A model generated the notes under the pieces. That model worked only from the letters and a program-made list of their open reading frames with translations, made no database searches and had not been told where the DNA came from. The translations under genes were made by a program, and so were the position numbers. From DATEZO01 sp035255485 (GTDB lineage: Bacteria; Pseudomonadota; Gammaproteobacteria; Burkholderiales; Burkholderiaceae_D): a DNA stretch of 64,000 nt. Position 1 is the stretch's first letter. Each line of letters starts with the position of its first letter. Location: assembly GCA_035255485.1 (NCBI GenBank), contig DATEZO010000062.1:1-64000 (forward strand). The letters run 5' to 3'. Shown in pieces: positions 26,449 to 35,956 of this stretch.

Positions 26449-26466
26449 ATATTGTCATGATTTATG

Positions 26467-26501
26467 CGGGCGCGGCGTTCGCTTGCGCCCGTTTATTTTT
26501 T
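26467..26501 (+). terminator. Rho-independent terminator after fimV
   Basis: CGGGCGC (26467-26473) pairs with GCGCCCG (26485-26491), followed by TTTATTTTTTT. It ends just before truA, whose start is only 13-31 bp downstream, so truA expression must come from readthrough or from a promoter within fimV. Confidence 0.85.
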
Positions 26502-26513
26502 TAAAGTGCTGGC

Positions 26514-27329
26514 TTGGGACTGGATGACGAATTGAAACGTATTGTCCTTGGTGTCCAATACGATGGCGCACCGTGGCATGGCTGGCAAACGCAACTGGAT
26601 GGAAATACCGTACAGGACCGGCTGGAATGTGCGCTTGAAAAATTTACGCTGGGCTCTGTTTCCACCATATGCGCGGGCCGCACCGATACCGGAGTACATG
26701 CGCTTGAGCAGGTTGTACATTTTGATACGCCTCTGAAAAGGGAATTGTCCTCGTGGGTGCGCGGCCTGAATGCCTTTTTGCCATCGTCGATTGCAGTACG
26801 TTGGGCGCATGTGCTGCCACTGAATGGTGTTGATAGCTTTCATGCCCGTTTCAGTGCCAGGGCACGCACTTATTATTATGTGCTGTATAACCATCCGGTA
26901 CGTTCCCCACTTCTGGCGGGCAAGGCGGGATGGGTGTTTCGTCCGCTGGATCTGGGAGCAATGCGGGAAGCGGCTTCCTGTCTGCTCGGTACGCATGATT
27001 TTTCTGCTTTTCGCGCTGCCGAATGCCAGGCCAGAAGCCCCATCAAAACGATGTACGATATTCACATTGATCGCCACGGCGATTTAATTCTCTTTACTCT
27101 TCGAGCTACTGCTTTTCTACATCACATGGTGCGTAACATTGTCGGCGCGCTGATTCTGACCGGCAATGGCAACCAGTCGCCCGAATGGCTGCGACGCGTG
27201 CTGGAAGGGCGCGATCGCAGTCGTGCCGCACCGACGTTCATGCCTGATGGCTTGTATCTTGCCAAGGTCGAATACGATGCCAAATGGGAATTGCCGCAAG
27301 AGCCTACGCAGGTACCGCCATGGCTTTGA
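26514..27329 (+). CDS. truA: tRNA pseudouridine(38-40) synthase
   Basis: A 271-residue enzyme that modifies U38-40 in the tRNA anticodon arm. The catalytic Asp58 lies in GRTDTGVHA, and the VQYDGAPWHGWQ start and RTYYYVLYN and FLHHMVRNIVG motifs are typical. The start is uncertain: no ATG is available, and TTG at 26514 or TTG at 26532 (giving KRIVLGVQYDG, the usual N-terminus) are both possible. I list the longer form. It precedes the trp genes, as is common in betaproteobacteria. Confidence 0.93.
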   Translation: MGLDDELKRIVLGVQYDGAPWHGWQTQLDGNTVQDRLECALEKFTLGSVSTICAGRTDTGVHALEQVVHFDTPLKRELSSWVRGLNAFLPSSIAVRWAHVLPLNGVDSFHARFSARARTYYYVLYNHPVRSPLLAGKAGWVFRPLDLGAMREAASCLLGTHDFSAFRAAECQARSPIKTMYDIHIDRHGDLILFTLRATAFLHHMVRNIVGALILTGNGNQSPEWLRRVLEGRDRSRAAPTFMPDGLYLAKVEYDAKWELPQEPTQVPPWL

Positions 27330-27354
27330 CATATTTCAAACGTGATAGCCAGAC

Positions 27355-28026
27355 ATGAATGACAGGCAGACCAGAATCAAGATTTGCGGCTTGACACGCG
27401 CTGAAGATGCGCAAGCAGCCATTGCCGCCGGCGCGGATGCCATTGGATTTGTCTTCTATCGCAAAAGCCCGCGCTATATAGCGCCTGACGCAGCAGCTCG
27501 CCTGATATCAGTGCTACCGCCTTTTGTCACTACTGTTGGCCTGTTTGTAAATGCCTCGTGCGATGAAGTTGCGGAAGTGGTTGCTCAGACTCCTATTTCC
27601 TTGTTGCAATTTCATGGGGATGAAACGGCAGAGGCATGCGATGCCGCGGCAAGCGCAGTGAATCGGCGATTCTTGCGTGCAATCAGGATAAGGCCCGATA
27701 TAAGTCAGAGTAATTTGCTAGAATGTGAACAGGATTATCGTGCTGCCAGCAAGCTGTTCGCCGGATTATTGCTGGATACATATGCTGAAGGTTATGGCGG
27801 TAGTGGAAAGGTTTTTGATTGGTCTGTTATTCCAGAAGATCTCGCGCATCGGGTCGTTTTAAGTGGTGGCTTGAGCGCACGAAACGCGACTGAAGCGGTG
27901 GTGCGTGTACGCCCTTACGCGGTTGACGTCAGTAGTGGCGTCGAAATCGACAAGGGTATCAAAGATGCTGCCAGGATCCGCGCTTTCATTGATGCAGTGC
28001 GCCTGGCGGATGCAACTTTCGGCTGA
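27355..28026 (+). CDS. trpF: Phosphoribosylanthranilate isomerase
   Basis: A 223-residue TIM-barrel enzyme of tryptophan synthesis. The general base is Cys11 in KICGLTR and the general acid Asp141 in LLLDTYAEGYGGSGKVFDW. The LQFHGDE strand is present. It starts 26 bp after truA, and trpB follows after 33 bp, giving a compact truA-trpF-trpB unit. Confidence 0.97.
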   Translation: MNDRQTRIKICGLTRAEDAQAAIAAGADAIGFVFYRKSPRYIAPDAAARLISVLPPFVTTVGLFVNASCDEVAEVVAQTPISLLQFHGDETAEACDAAASAVNRRFLRAIRIRPDISQSNLLECEQDYRAASKLFAGLLLDTYAEGYGGSGKVFDWSVIPEDLAHRVVLSGGLSARNATEAVVRVRPYAVDVSSGVEIDKGIKDAARIRAFIDAVRLADATFG

Positions 28027-28059
28027 CTGGCCGATATACCCAATTGCAAAGAAAATCCC

Positions 28060-29334
28060 ATGAAAGAGTTGACCCCGCGGGAGATCCAGGCGGAGCCTCA
28101 GGCACTTCCAGTATTGACGCTGAATCATGATCGAACAACTTCTTGTCCGCTACCGGACGCCAGGGGACATTTTGGTCCGTATGGCGGCTCCTTCGTATCG
28201 GAAACTTTGATCCAGGCACTTTCCGAATTGAAAAATGCCTATGAGCATTACAGCAAGGATCCTGAATTCCAAGCCGAATTTCATTATGAGCTGAAGCATT
28301 TTGTCGGCCGCCCAAGCCCGATTTATCATGCGAAGCGCTGGTCGGAGATGGCGGGCGGCGCGCAAATCTACTTCAAGCGCGAAGACTTGAATCATACCGG
28401 CGCGCACAAGATCAATAATGTGATCGGCCAGGCGTTGCTCGCCAGGCGCATGGGTAAGCCGCGCGTGATTGCCGAAACCGGCGCCGGCCAGCATGGTGTT
28501 GCAACCGCCACCATTTGTGCACGCTTCGGTCTAGAATGTGTCGTCTATATGGGAAGCGAGGATATCAAGCGCCAAGCCCAAAACGTGTATCGGATGAAAC
28601 TGCTGGGCGCGAGCGTGACGCCAGTCGAGTCCGGTTCAAGGACACTCAAGGATGCATTGAACGAAGCAATGCGCGATTGGGTCGCCAATGTCGAAAATAC
28701 GTTCTATATCATCGGCACGGTCGCCGGTCCTCATCCCTATCCGATGATGGTGCGGGATTTTCAGTCCGTTATCGGCCAGGAATGTCTGGTGCAAATGCCC
28801 GGGATGACAGGGCGTCAACCCGATTATGTCGTTGCCTGCATCGGTGGCGGTTCCAACGCGATGGGAATTTTTTATCCTTATATCGGTTACGAGGATGTGC
28901 AATTACTCGGCGTGGAGGCTGCGGGCGAGGGGCTGGATACAGGCCGGCATTCCGCATCATTGACAGCCGGTTCGCCAGGTGTCCTGCATGGCAATCGGAC
29001 TTATTTGCTGCAGGATGAAAATGGCCAGATCCTTGAAACCCATTCCATATCGGCAGGCCTCGACTATCCGGGTGTTGGTCCGGAACATGCGTGGCTGAAA
29101 GATACACGGCGTGCGCAATACGTCTCTGTTACGGATGATGAAGCGCTCGATGCCTTTCATAAATGCTGTCGGATTGAAGGCATTATTCCCGCACTGGAAT
29201 CAAGCCATGCGCTGGCATATGCTGCCAAACTTGCTGCGACGCTGCCTGGCGACAAGGTCGTTCTGGTCAACCTGTCGGGACGCGGCGACAAGGATATGCA
29301 TACGGTGGCTGAACGCATGGGTATCAAATTTTGA
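28060..29334 (+). CDS. trpB: Tryptophan synthase beta subunit
   Basis: A 424-residue PLP enzyme joining indole and serine. The PLP lysine is Lys117 in HTGAHKINN; the phosphate-binding loop GGGSNAMG and the AETGAGQHG substrate loop are present. It has an N-terminal extension of about 30 residues before the conserved GHFGPYGG, a feature also seen in related betaproteobacteria. It is separated from trpA by 142 bp with no gene in it. Confidence 0.97.
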   Translation: MKELTPREIQAEPQALPVLTLNHDRTTSCPLPDARGHFGPYGGSFVSETLIQALSELKNAYEHYSKDPEFQAEFHYELKHFVGRPSPIYHAKRWSEMAGGAQIYFKREDLNHTGAHKINNVIGQALLARRMGKPRVIAETGAGQHGVATATICARFGLECVVYMGSEDIKRQAQNVYRMKLLGASVTPVESGSRTLKDALNEAMRDWVANVENTFYIIGTVAGPHPYPMMVRDFQSVIGQECLVQMPGMTGRQPDYVVACIGGGSNAMGIFYPYIGYEDVQLLGVEAAGEGLDTGRHSASLTAGSPGVLHGNRTYLLQDENGQILETHSISAGLDYPGVGPEHAWLKDTRRAQYVSVTDDEALDAFHKCCRIEGIIPALESSHALAYAAKLAATLPGDKVVLVNLSGRGDKDMHTVAERMGIKF

Positions 29335-29476
29335 ATACGCCTGCCGGAAACTTGTTCCGATAGCCAAAAACCACAATATGGTCGTTCTGATGCGAATTCC
29401 GACCCGGCGGCGTTGAAATTGAGCGCTACCGGGCTCCGGCTTTCGCTGAAGCGACGCAATAATAATCGAGTGCTTC

Positions 29477-30274
29477 ATGTCCCGAATTCAATTCGTCTTA
29501 TCCGCGCTTGCAGCGCAAGGCAAAAAAGGCCTGATTCCCTTCATTACCGCCGGTGATCCCGCGCCCGAACTGACCGTACCGCTAATGCATGCGCTGGTCG
29601 CCGGCGGCGCCGACATCATCGAACTCGGTGTGCCATTTTCCGATCCGATGGCGGATGGTCCGGTCATCCAGCGTGCATCCGATCGGGCGTTGGCGTACGG
29701 CGTTGGCATGCGCAATGTATTGCAATTCGTGCGGGATTTCCGCACAACCAATCATGCTACACCGGTGGTACTGATGGGCTATGCGAATCCGATCGAGCGC
29801 TTCGGGGTGCAACGCTTTATCCAGGCAGCAAAGGATGCCGGCGTTGATGGTGTGCTGGTAGTCGATTATCCGCCGGAGGAATGCGAAGAATTCGCCGCTG
29901 CAATGAAAGCCAATGGCATGGATCCGATTTTCCTGCTGGCGCCGACATCGACCGATGAGCGCATAGAGGCATTGGGGAAAATCGCCAGCGGCTATGTATA
30001 TTATGTTTCGCTAAAAGGCGTCACCGGCTCGGGGCATCTTGATCTCGATGCAGTGGCAGCAATGATTCCGAAAATTAAGAAACACGTCAAGGTGCCGGTC
30101 GGCGTTGGATTCGGGATTCGCGATGCAGCTACTGCACAAGCAATTGCTACGGTTGCTGATGCCGTTGTTATTGGCAGCCGGCTTATCCAGGAACTGGAAG
30201 CGGCGCCTCCCGGCCAGGCAATCAATGCAGCAGAGGCATTTCTTGCCGAAATTCGCAAAGCGCTGGATGATTGA
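29477..30274 (+). CDS. trpA: Tryptophan synthase alpha subunit
   Basis: A 265-residue TIM-barrel subunit that releases indole from indole-3-glycerol phosphate. Glu49 (IIELGVPFSDP) and Asp60 (MADGPVIQ) are the catalytic pair, at exactly the residue numbers known from the Salmonella enzyme. The phosphate-binding GVGFGIRD and VIGSRL segments are also conserved. It works as a TrpA2B2 complex with the preceding gene. accD follows after 132 bp. Confidence 0.98.
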   Translation: MSRIQFVLSALAAQGKKGLIPFITAGDPAPELTVPLMHALVAGGADIIELGVPFSDPMADGPVIQRASDRALAYGVGMRNVLQFVRDFRTTNHATPVVLMGYANPIERFGVQRFIQAAKDAGVDGVLVVDYPPEECEEFAAAMKANGMDPIFLLAPTSTDERIEALGKIASGYVYYVSLKGVTGSGHLDLDAVAAMIPKIKKHVKVPVGVGFGIRDAATAQAIATVADAVVIGSRLIQELEAAPPGQAINAAEAFLAEIRKALDD

Positions 30275-30406
30275 TCTTTTTCTATTTGATAACTGCGCCA
30301 TGGTGCATATTGAAAAACCGATGATGACATTGGCCATGCCGCTTTCTTTTGCGCATTTCACGGCAAACGGTACAATGCGGCAGGTAAAAAAACCGAAAGG
30401 GACATC

Positions 30407-31279
30407 ATGAGCTGGCTAGAAAAATTGCTTCCTCCGCGTATTCAGCGTTCCGATGGTACAAATCGCAAGTCTGTACCGGAAGGACTTTGGGTGAAATGTC
30501 CTTCTTGCGAGTCGGTGCTGTACCGCACCGACCTGGAATCCAATCTCCACGTCTGCCCAAAATGCAATCACCACATGCGGATTCGCGCGCGTGAACGCAT
30601 CGACACGCTGCTTGATGCAGGCGGCCGTTATGAGATCGGCCAGGAAACGCTGCCGGTTGATACGCTGAAATTCAAGGATAGCAAAAAATATCCGGATCGC
30701 CTGAAGGATGCGCTTGAAGCAACCGGTGAAACGGACGCCTTGATTGTGATGGGTGGCGCGATCATGACATTGCCCGTAGTCGTCGCCTGTTTCGAATTTG
30801 AATTCATGGGCGGCTCGATGGGTTCGGTAGTCGGGGAGCGTTTTGTGCGCGGTGCGCAGAATGCCCTGGAACAGAAAGTGCCGTTTATCTGCATTACCGC
30901 CACTGGCGGAGCACGCATGCAGGAAGGTCTTCTGTCATTGATGCAAATGGCAAAGACAACCGCCATGCTGACCCGGCTATCGGAGAAAAAACTGCCGTTC
31001 ATTTCCGTATTGACCGATCCGACCATGGGTGGCGTGTCGGCGTCTTTCGCCTTCATGGGCGATGTCGTGATTGCCGAGCCAAAGGCGCTGATCGGATTTG
31101 CCGGCCCGCGCGTAATTGAAAATACGGTTCGCGAAAAACTGCCAGAAGGCTTTCAGCGCGCCGAATTCCTGCTGCGGAAAGGCGCTGTGGACATGATTGT
31201 CGACCGCCGCAAGATGCGCGAAGAAATCGCCCGCCTGTTAGCCTTGTTGCAAAACCAGGCGGCAGAAGTATTGGCATAG
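30407..31279 (+). CDS. accD: Acetyl-CoA carboxylase, carboxyltransferase subunit beta
   Basis: A 290-residue subunit that with AccA transfers CO2 from carboxy-biotin to acetyl-CoA. The N-terminal four-cysteine zinc ribbon is complete (Cys31, Cys34, Cys50, Cys53). The crotonase-like core has GGARMQEG and the LTDPTMGGVSASFA oxyanion region. accD-folC-dedD-cvpA-purF is the same order as in E. coli and many betaproteobacteria. A terminator lies 20 bp after the stop. Confidence 0.98.
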   Translation: MSWLEKLLPPRIQRSDGTNRKSVPEGLWVKCPSCESVLYRTDLESNLHVCPKCNHHMRIRARERIDTLLDAGGRYEIGQETLPVDTLKFKDSKKYPDRLKDALEATGETDALIVMGGAIMTLPVVVACFEFEFMGGSMGSVVGERFVRGAQNALEQKVPFICITATGGARMQEGLLSLMQMAKTTAMLTRLSEKKLPFISVLTDPTMGGVSASFAFMGDVVIAEPKALIGFAGPRVIENTVREKLPEGFQRAEFLLRKGAVDMIVDRRKMREEIARLLALLQNQAAEVLA

Positions 31280-31298
31280 GCAAAGGAAAATGAATATG

Positions 31299-31330
31299 GC
31301 CTGGACAGTATCGGCAGGTCCGGGCTTTTT
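31299..31330 (+). terminator. Rho-independent terminator after accD
   Basis: GCCTGGAC (31299-31306) pairs with GTCCGGGC (31318-31325, one wobble), followed by five Ts. It lies between accD and folC and may reduce readthrough into the folC-dedD-cvpA unit. Confidence 0.7.
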
Positions 31331-31390
31331 CATTCCCATGCCGTATTCCCATACCTCGTATTTCATCATATTCGATTGTTTTCCCGTGCA

Positions 31391-32692
31391 ATGCAAAATC
31401 ATCCGACCACTTTAAGCGACTGGCTCGCTGTTCTTGAATCGATGCATCCCCAGGCTATCGATATGGGCCTGGAGCGTGTCGCCGCGGTCCGGCAACGTCT
31501 GGGGATCGCATTCAATTGCCCGGTCATCACGGTTGGGGGCACCAATGGCAAGGGTTCGACCTGCGCGATGCTGGAATCGATCCTGCTGCAGGCGGGCTAT
31601 CGGGTCGGGCTGTATACTTCACCGCACCTGCTGCATTTCAATGAGCGGGCCCGGATCAACGGCGAGCCGGTATCGGATACCGCCCTGATGACGAACTTCG
31701 ATGCGGTGGAAGCAGGGCGCGAGGAAATATCGCTTACCTATTTTGAATTTACGACGCTTGCCATACTGCGCATGTTCGCCGCCGCAAATCTCGACGCCAT
31801 CATCCTGGAGGTCGGCCTGGGCGGTCGGCTGGATGCGGTAAATGTCATCGATGCGGATGTCGCGATCGTCACCAGTGTGGACATCGACCATACTGAGTAT
31901 CTCGGCAATACGCGCGAGGAAATCGGGTTCGAAAAGGCCGGAATTTTCCGTTCCGGCAAAACCGCCATCTGCAGCGACCCGGCGCCGCCGCAATCGCTGA
32001 TCCGGCATGCGGAAGCGATTGGCGCCGATTTATGGCTGTTCGGGCGCGATTTTAACTATGCCGGCGACAAGCTGCAATGGAACTATGGCGGCCGTGGCCA
32101 GCGCCGCAACTCGCTCGGCTATCCGAGCCTGCGCGGCGCAAATCAGCTGCTGAATGCAGCGGCGGCGTTGGCCGCACTGGAAAGTTTGCGTAATCGCCTG
32201 CCGGTGGGCGCGCAGGAGGTGCGCAATGGCCTGGTAATGGTCGATTTGCCGGCGCGTTTTCAAGTGTTGCCGGGGCAGCCCAGCGTCATTCTCGATGTTG
32301 CGCATAATCCGCATGCGGCGGCAACGCTGGCGCAGAATCTCAACAACATGGGTTATCACCGCTTCACCTATGCCGTGTTTGGTGCGATGCACGACAAGGA
32401 TATCGAGGGCATTATCGGGCACTTGAGAAACCTGGTCGATCATTGGTGCGTAACCGACTTGCCATTGCCGCGGGCGGCGAGCGCCGCACAGCTTCGGCAA
32501 AAACTGTTGGCGGCAGGTGTCCAGCCGGGAGAGGAGCCGGATGCCAAATCCACCATCCGTACTTTCGTGTCGCCGGCGGATGCATTCAAGAATGCAATGA
32601 GCCGGGCGGGCGAGAATGATAGAATTGCGGTTTTCGGATCGTTCCTGACGGTTGCCGGCGTGCTGGCAGCGCGGAATGCCGAAGGCCATTGA
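31391..32692 (+). CDS. folC: Bifunctional folylpolyglutamate synthase / dihydrofolate synthase
   Basis: A 433-residue Mur-ligase-type enzyme adding glutamate to dihydropteroate and to folates. The ATP loop GGTNGKGST is at 49-57; the DHTEYLG segment and GANQLLNAAAALAAL block follow, and the C-terminal domain has LDVAHNPHAA. The ATG at 31391 is preferred over an in-frame TTG five codons earlier. The stop overlaps an in-frame TTG of the dedD frame by 4 bp, but dedD more likely starts at 32713. Confidence 0.96.
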   Translation: MQNHPTTLSDWLAVLESMHPQAIDMGLERVAAVRQRLGIAFNCPVITVGGTNGKGSTCAMLESILLQAGYRVGLYTSPHLLHFNERARINGEPVSDTALMTNFDAVEAGREEISLTYFEFTTLAILRMFAAANLDAIILEVGLGGRLDAVNVIDADVAIVTSVDIDHTEYLGNTREEIGFEKAGIFRSGKTAICSDPAPPQSLIRHAEAIGADLWLFGRDFNYAGDKLQWNYGGRGQRRNSLGYPSLRGANQLLNAAAALAALESLRNRLPVGAQEVRNGLVMVDLPARFQVLPGQPSVILDVAHNPHAAATLAQNLNNMGYHRFTYAVFGAMHDKDIEGIIGHLRNLVDHWCVTDLPLPRAASAAQLRQKLLAAGVQPGEEPDAKSTIRTFVSPADAFKNAMSRAGENDRIAVFGSFLTVAGVLAARNAEGH

Positions 32693-32712
32693 CGAATTTC
32701 ATACTTTACCGC

Positions 32713-33657
32713 ATGGGCTGGTTCTCGACTCTTCGCAAAAACAAGCAGGAATCGACTTCCGATGACAGCGCTTTTTATTCGCGCGCAGAAGAAGAATCCA
32801 AAGCTGTACGCGGCAAAGCCAGGCGCAGCAGGCAGGATAAACAACCCAGCGCGCCGGTTGATCCGATTCTGCCGGAAAAAAAACGTGCACGCCGGCGGCT
32901 GGTGGGAGCGGTTGCGCTCGTGCTGGCTGCGGTGATCGGCTTGCCGATGATTCTGGACTCCGAGCCAAAACCCCTGGCGGACGATATCGCGATCCAGATT
33001 CCCTCCAGAGACAAGCCGGTTGTGTCATCCAGCCAGCCTTCTTCCGTATCGGCTTTATCTAGGGTGGCGGCATCCGCTGCGCTCGATCAAAAGGAAGAAC
33101 TGGTAACAACGCCATCCGCCCCCGCCAACGGTAGAGAAGCGCCATTGCCTGCTGTGGCGGATACGGCGAAAGACAAAAGCGAAAAGATGAGTGCCGACCG
33201 CGTTCCGGCCAACGCCGTCAACACGGCATCGAAGCCGCAGCCTGCCCACACTCCGAATATTCGACCCAAGCCGGAAGACAAGTCTGGTTCGGACATCCGG
33301 AGCGAGCCTGCAGCATCTCCGTCGACCGAAAAGCATGCTGATGCAGCGCGCGCGCAGGCCATCCTGGAGGGGAAAACCAATATTTCGCTTGCCAGTGCCA
33401 AAACGGCCATGGATAAAAAGCCGGCCAGGTTCACGGTTCAGGTTGCGGCACTCGCTTCCAGGGAAAAGATTGATGCGTTGCAGGGGAAACTGAAAAAAGC
33501 CGGGATTTCATCGTATACACAGAAAGTGGCGACCGAAACCGGTGACCGCACCCGCATTCGCATTGGCCCGTTTGGCAGCAAGGATGAAGCGGATAAAATG
33601 CGCGCCAGGCTGGTGAAACTGGGCTTGAGTGGCACGCTGGTGCCGCTTGACTCCTGA
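32713..33657 (+). CDS. dedD: SPOR-domain cell-division protein (DedD-like)
   Basis: A 314-residue bitopic membrane protein: charged cytoplasmic N-terminus, a transmembrane helix near residues 60-82 (RRLVGAVALVLAAVIGLPMI), a long Ser/Pro/Ala/Lys-rich periplasmic linker, and a C-terminal SPOR domain (about 235-312, RFTVQVAALASREKIDALQ). SPOR domains bind denuded septal glycans and bring the protein to the division site. The ATG at 32713 gives MGWFSTLRKNKQ, a normal start; the frame is open 8 codons further upstream. Confidence 0.9.
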   Translation: MGWFSTLRKNKQESTSDDSAFYSRAEEESKAVRGKARRSRQDKQPSAPVDPILPEKKRARRRLVGAVALVLAAVIGLPMILDSEPKPLADDIAIQIPSRDKPVVSSSQPSSVSALSRVAASAALDQKEELVTTPSAPANGREAPLPAVADTAKDKSEKMSADRVPANAVNTASKPQPAHTPNIRPKPEDKSGSDIRSEPAASPSTEKHADAARAQAILEGKTNISLASAKTAMDKKPARFTVQVAALASREKIDALQGKLKKAGISSYTQKVATETGDRTRIRIGPFGSKDEADKMRARLVKLGLSGTLVPLDS

Positions 33658-33679
33658 CTCTTGACGTCGGGGCGGTAGG

Positions 33680-34168
33680 GTGACGGTTTTCGATTATCTG
33701 GTGCTGTTTGTATTGCTTTGCTCAATCATCATCAGCACCATGCGCGGACTGATGAGGGAAGTATTGTCACTGCTCGGCTGGGCGATTTCTTTTATCCTCG
33801 CCAATGCCTATGGCGATTCGCTAGCGGCGCTGTTGCCTGACATGATTCCGGGCCAGACGGTGCGTTTGATCGTTGCCTTCCTGACATTGTTCATCGGCAC
33901 AAGATTGCTGATGATGCTGTTGACAAAAGCCATTGATGCCATCATCAAGGCGTCTGGATTGACCGTGATGGATCGCGGCCTGGGCGGCCTGTTCGGACTT
34001 GGGCGCGGCATGATCATCATCCTGGCGGCGGTTCTGTTATGTGGCATGACAGCAATTCCGCAGCAGGCCTTCTGGAAGGACGCATTGTTGAGCCCGCTGG
34101 CAGAAACGGCGGCACGCACGATCAAGCCATTTTTGCCGGGAGAATTCGCAAGGCATGTGCAATTCTAA
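33680..34168 (+). CDS. cvpA: CvpA family membrane protein
   Basis: A 162-residue inner-membrane protein with four predicted helices. DYLVLFVLLCSIIISTMRGLMREVLSLLGW is the family's N-terminal signature region, and the GLTVMDRGLGGLFGLGRG loop is conserved. CvpA is required for colicin V production in E. coli and for resistance to bile and envelope stress in others; its mechanism is unknown. It starts at GTG (33680). It is the usual neighbour of purF, but here a 256-bp gap with C-rich hairpins separates them. Confidence 0.93.
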   Translation: MTVFDYLVLFVLLCSIIISTMRGLMREVLSLLGWAISFILANAYGDSLAALLPDMIPGQTVRLIVAFLTLFIGTRLLMMLLTKAIDAIIKASGLTVMDRGLGGLFGLGRGMIIILAAVLLCGMTAIPQQAFWKDALLSPLAETAARTIKPFLPGEFARHVQF

Positions 34169-34197
34169 TCTTTGCGGAACAGAATTCATGAGGTGCA

Positions 34198-34332
34198 TTC
34201 CCTCATCCCCCTCCCTTCTCCCGCTTGCGGGAGAAGGGGGCAAACAGCTTCCCTCTCCACAAGTGGAGAGGGATTGAGGGAGAGGATGGCATTCCCTCAT
34301 CCTCCTCCCTTCTCCCGCTTGCGGGAGAAGGG
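34198..34332. repeat. Cluster of three C-rich hairpins before purF
   Basis: Two nearly identical direct copies (34198-34239 and 34291-34332), each with the perfect hairpin CCCTTCTCCCGC-tt-GCGGGAGAAGGG, flank a third hairpin CCCTCTCCAC-aa-GTGGAGAGGG (34251-34272). There is no T-run. The arrangement resembles dispersed extragenic palindromes. It fills most of the cvpA-purF gap. Confidence 0.85.
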
Positions 34333-34424
34333 TGCGAATCAGAAATACGGAACAGATTCAATCGGATCGTCATTAATTCTGTTCCCAGGAAGTTCGATAC
34401 TATTTTTTAACTGAGGAGTCCACC

Positions 34425-35945
34425 ATGTGTGGCATAGTCGGTGTCGTTTCTCACAGTCCCGCCAACCAGCTGATTTATGATGCGCTGCTGTTGCTGCAGC
34501 ATCGTGGCCAGGATGCGGCGGGTATTGCAACCAATTCAGGCAATACTTTCTGCATGCACAAGGCCAATGGGCTGGTGCGCGATGTATTCCGGACCCGCAA
34601 TATGCGCTCCCTGCCGGGTAACTCCGGCATCGGCCAGGTACGTTATCCGACTGCCGGCTCCGCCACCAGTGCGGAAGAGGCGCAGCCGTTCTACGTCAAT
34701 GCCCCGTTCGGCATCATCCTTGCGCATAACGGCAACCTGACCAACTCGGAACAGCTCAAGATCGAGATGTTCAAGAACGACCGCCGCCACATCAATACCG
34801 ACTCCGATTCGGAAGTGTTGCTGAATGTGCTGGCGCATGAAATCCAGGAAGCCACGACCGGCTATTCGCTCGATCAGGCGGCGCTGTTCAAGGCGGTTGC
34901 GGTATTGCACAAGCGGGTGCGCGGATCGTATGCGGTAGTGGCGCAGATTGCCGGTTATGGCTTGCTGGCATTTCGCGATCCGTTCGGTATTCGTCCGCTG
35001 TGCATCGGTTTCAACGACACGGAAAAGGGACCGGAATACCTGATTGCCAGCGAATCGGTGGCGCTGGAAGGACTGGGCTTCCGTTTTTTGCGCGACGTGA
35101 TGCCGGGCGAGGCAATCTTCATTGATTTTGACGGCAATCTGTACAACCAGCAATGTGCGGAAAACCCGACGCTGAATCCGTGCGCATTTGAATTTGTTTA
35201 CTTTGCGCGCCCGGATTCGGTGATCGACGGTGCATCGGTGTATGCTGCCCGCCTGAAAATGGGCGAACATCTTGCCGAAAAAATCAGGGGCCAGTTTTCC
35301 GCTGGCGATATCGATGTCGTGATGCCGATTCCCGATTCATCGCGCCCTTCGGCAATGGAACTGGCGCTGAAGCTCAACCTCGACTATCGCGAAGGTTTCA
35401 TCAAGAATCGTTATATCGGCCGCACTTTCATCATGCCGGGCCAGGCGCATCGCAAGAAGTCGGTGCGGCAGAAGCTCAACGCGATCAGCGCCGAGTTCAA
35501 GGGCAAGTCGGTTTTGCTGGTAGACGACTCCATTGTGCGCGGCACCACCAGTCGCGAGATTGTGCAGATGGCGCGCGAATCCGGTGCCAAGCGCGTGATT
35601 TTTGCGTCGGCGGCGCCACCGGTCAAGTTTCCCAATGTGTACGGCATCGATATGCCAACTCGTAACGAGCTGATTGCCTACGGCCGCAGCGATGAAGAAG
35701 TGTGCCGTGAAATCACCGCGGATGCGCTGGTTTACCAGGATATCGAAGCGCTCAAGCGCTCGATTTCCGATGTGAATCCGATGCTGAAAAAATTCGAGGC
35801 TTCCTGCTTCGATGGCGTGTACGTTACCGGTGATATATCGCGCGATTATCTGGACCGCATCGAATTTGCACGCAACAACCCGCGACCGGACAATGAGGAC
35901 ACGGTGCGCTCGCAATTGAATCTGAACTTGGCGCACGTCGATTGA
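34425..35945 (+). CDS. purF: Amidophosphoribosyltransferase
   Basis: A 506-residue enzyme for the first committed step of purine synthesis, making phosphoribosylamine from PRPP and glutamine. The N-terminal Ntn glutaminase nucleophile is Cys2 (MCGIVGVV), exposed after Met removal. The PRPP loop VLLVDDSIVRGTTSRE lies at about 364-379. CCACCATG context with GAGGAG just upstream gives a strong start. It is followed by a 16-bp perfect inverted repeat and by a trans-sulfuration gene, the order seen as purF-metZ in related genomes. Confidence 0.98.
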   Translation: MCGIVGVVSHSPANQLIYDALLLLQHRGQDAAGIATNSGNTFCMHKANGLVRDVFRTRNMRSLPGNSGIGQVRYPTAGSATSAEEAQPFYVNAPFGIILAHNGNLTNSEQLKIEMFKNDRRHINTDSDSEVLLNVLAHEIQEATTGYSLDQAALFKAVAVLHKRVRGSYAVVAQIAGYGLLAFRDPFGIRPLCIGFNDTEKGPEYLIASESVALEGLGFRFLRDVMPGEAIFIDFDGNLYNQQCAENPTLNPCAFEFVYFARPDSVIDGASVYAARLKMGEHLAEKIRGQFSAGDIDVVMPIPDSSRPSAMELALKLNLDYREGFIKNRYIGRTFIMPGQAHRKKSVRQKLNAISAEFKGKSVLLVDDSIVRGTTSREIVQMARESGAKRVIFASAAPPVKFPNVYGIDMPTRNELIAYGRSDEEVCREITADALVYQDIEALKRSISDVNPMLKKFEASCFDGVYVTGDISRDYLDRIEFARNNPRPDNEDTVRSQLNLNLAHVD

Positions 35946-35956
35946 AGATGGCCGCC

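Noticed and set aside
29335..29476. Extra gene between trpB and trpA
   Set aside because: Some betaproteobacteria carry a DNA methyltransferase gene here, but this 142-bp gap is too short and has no coding frame.
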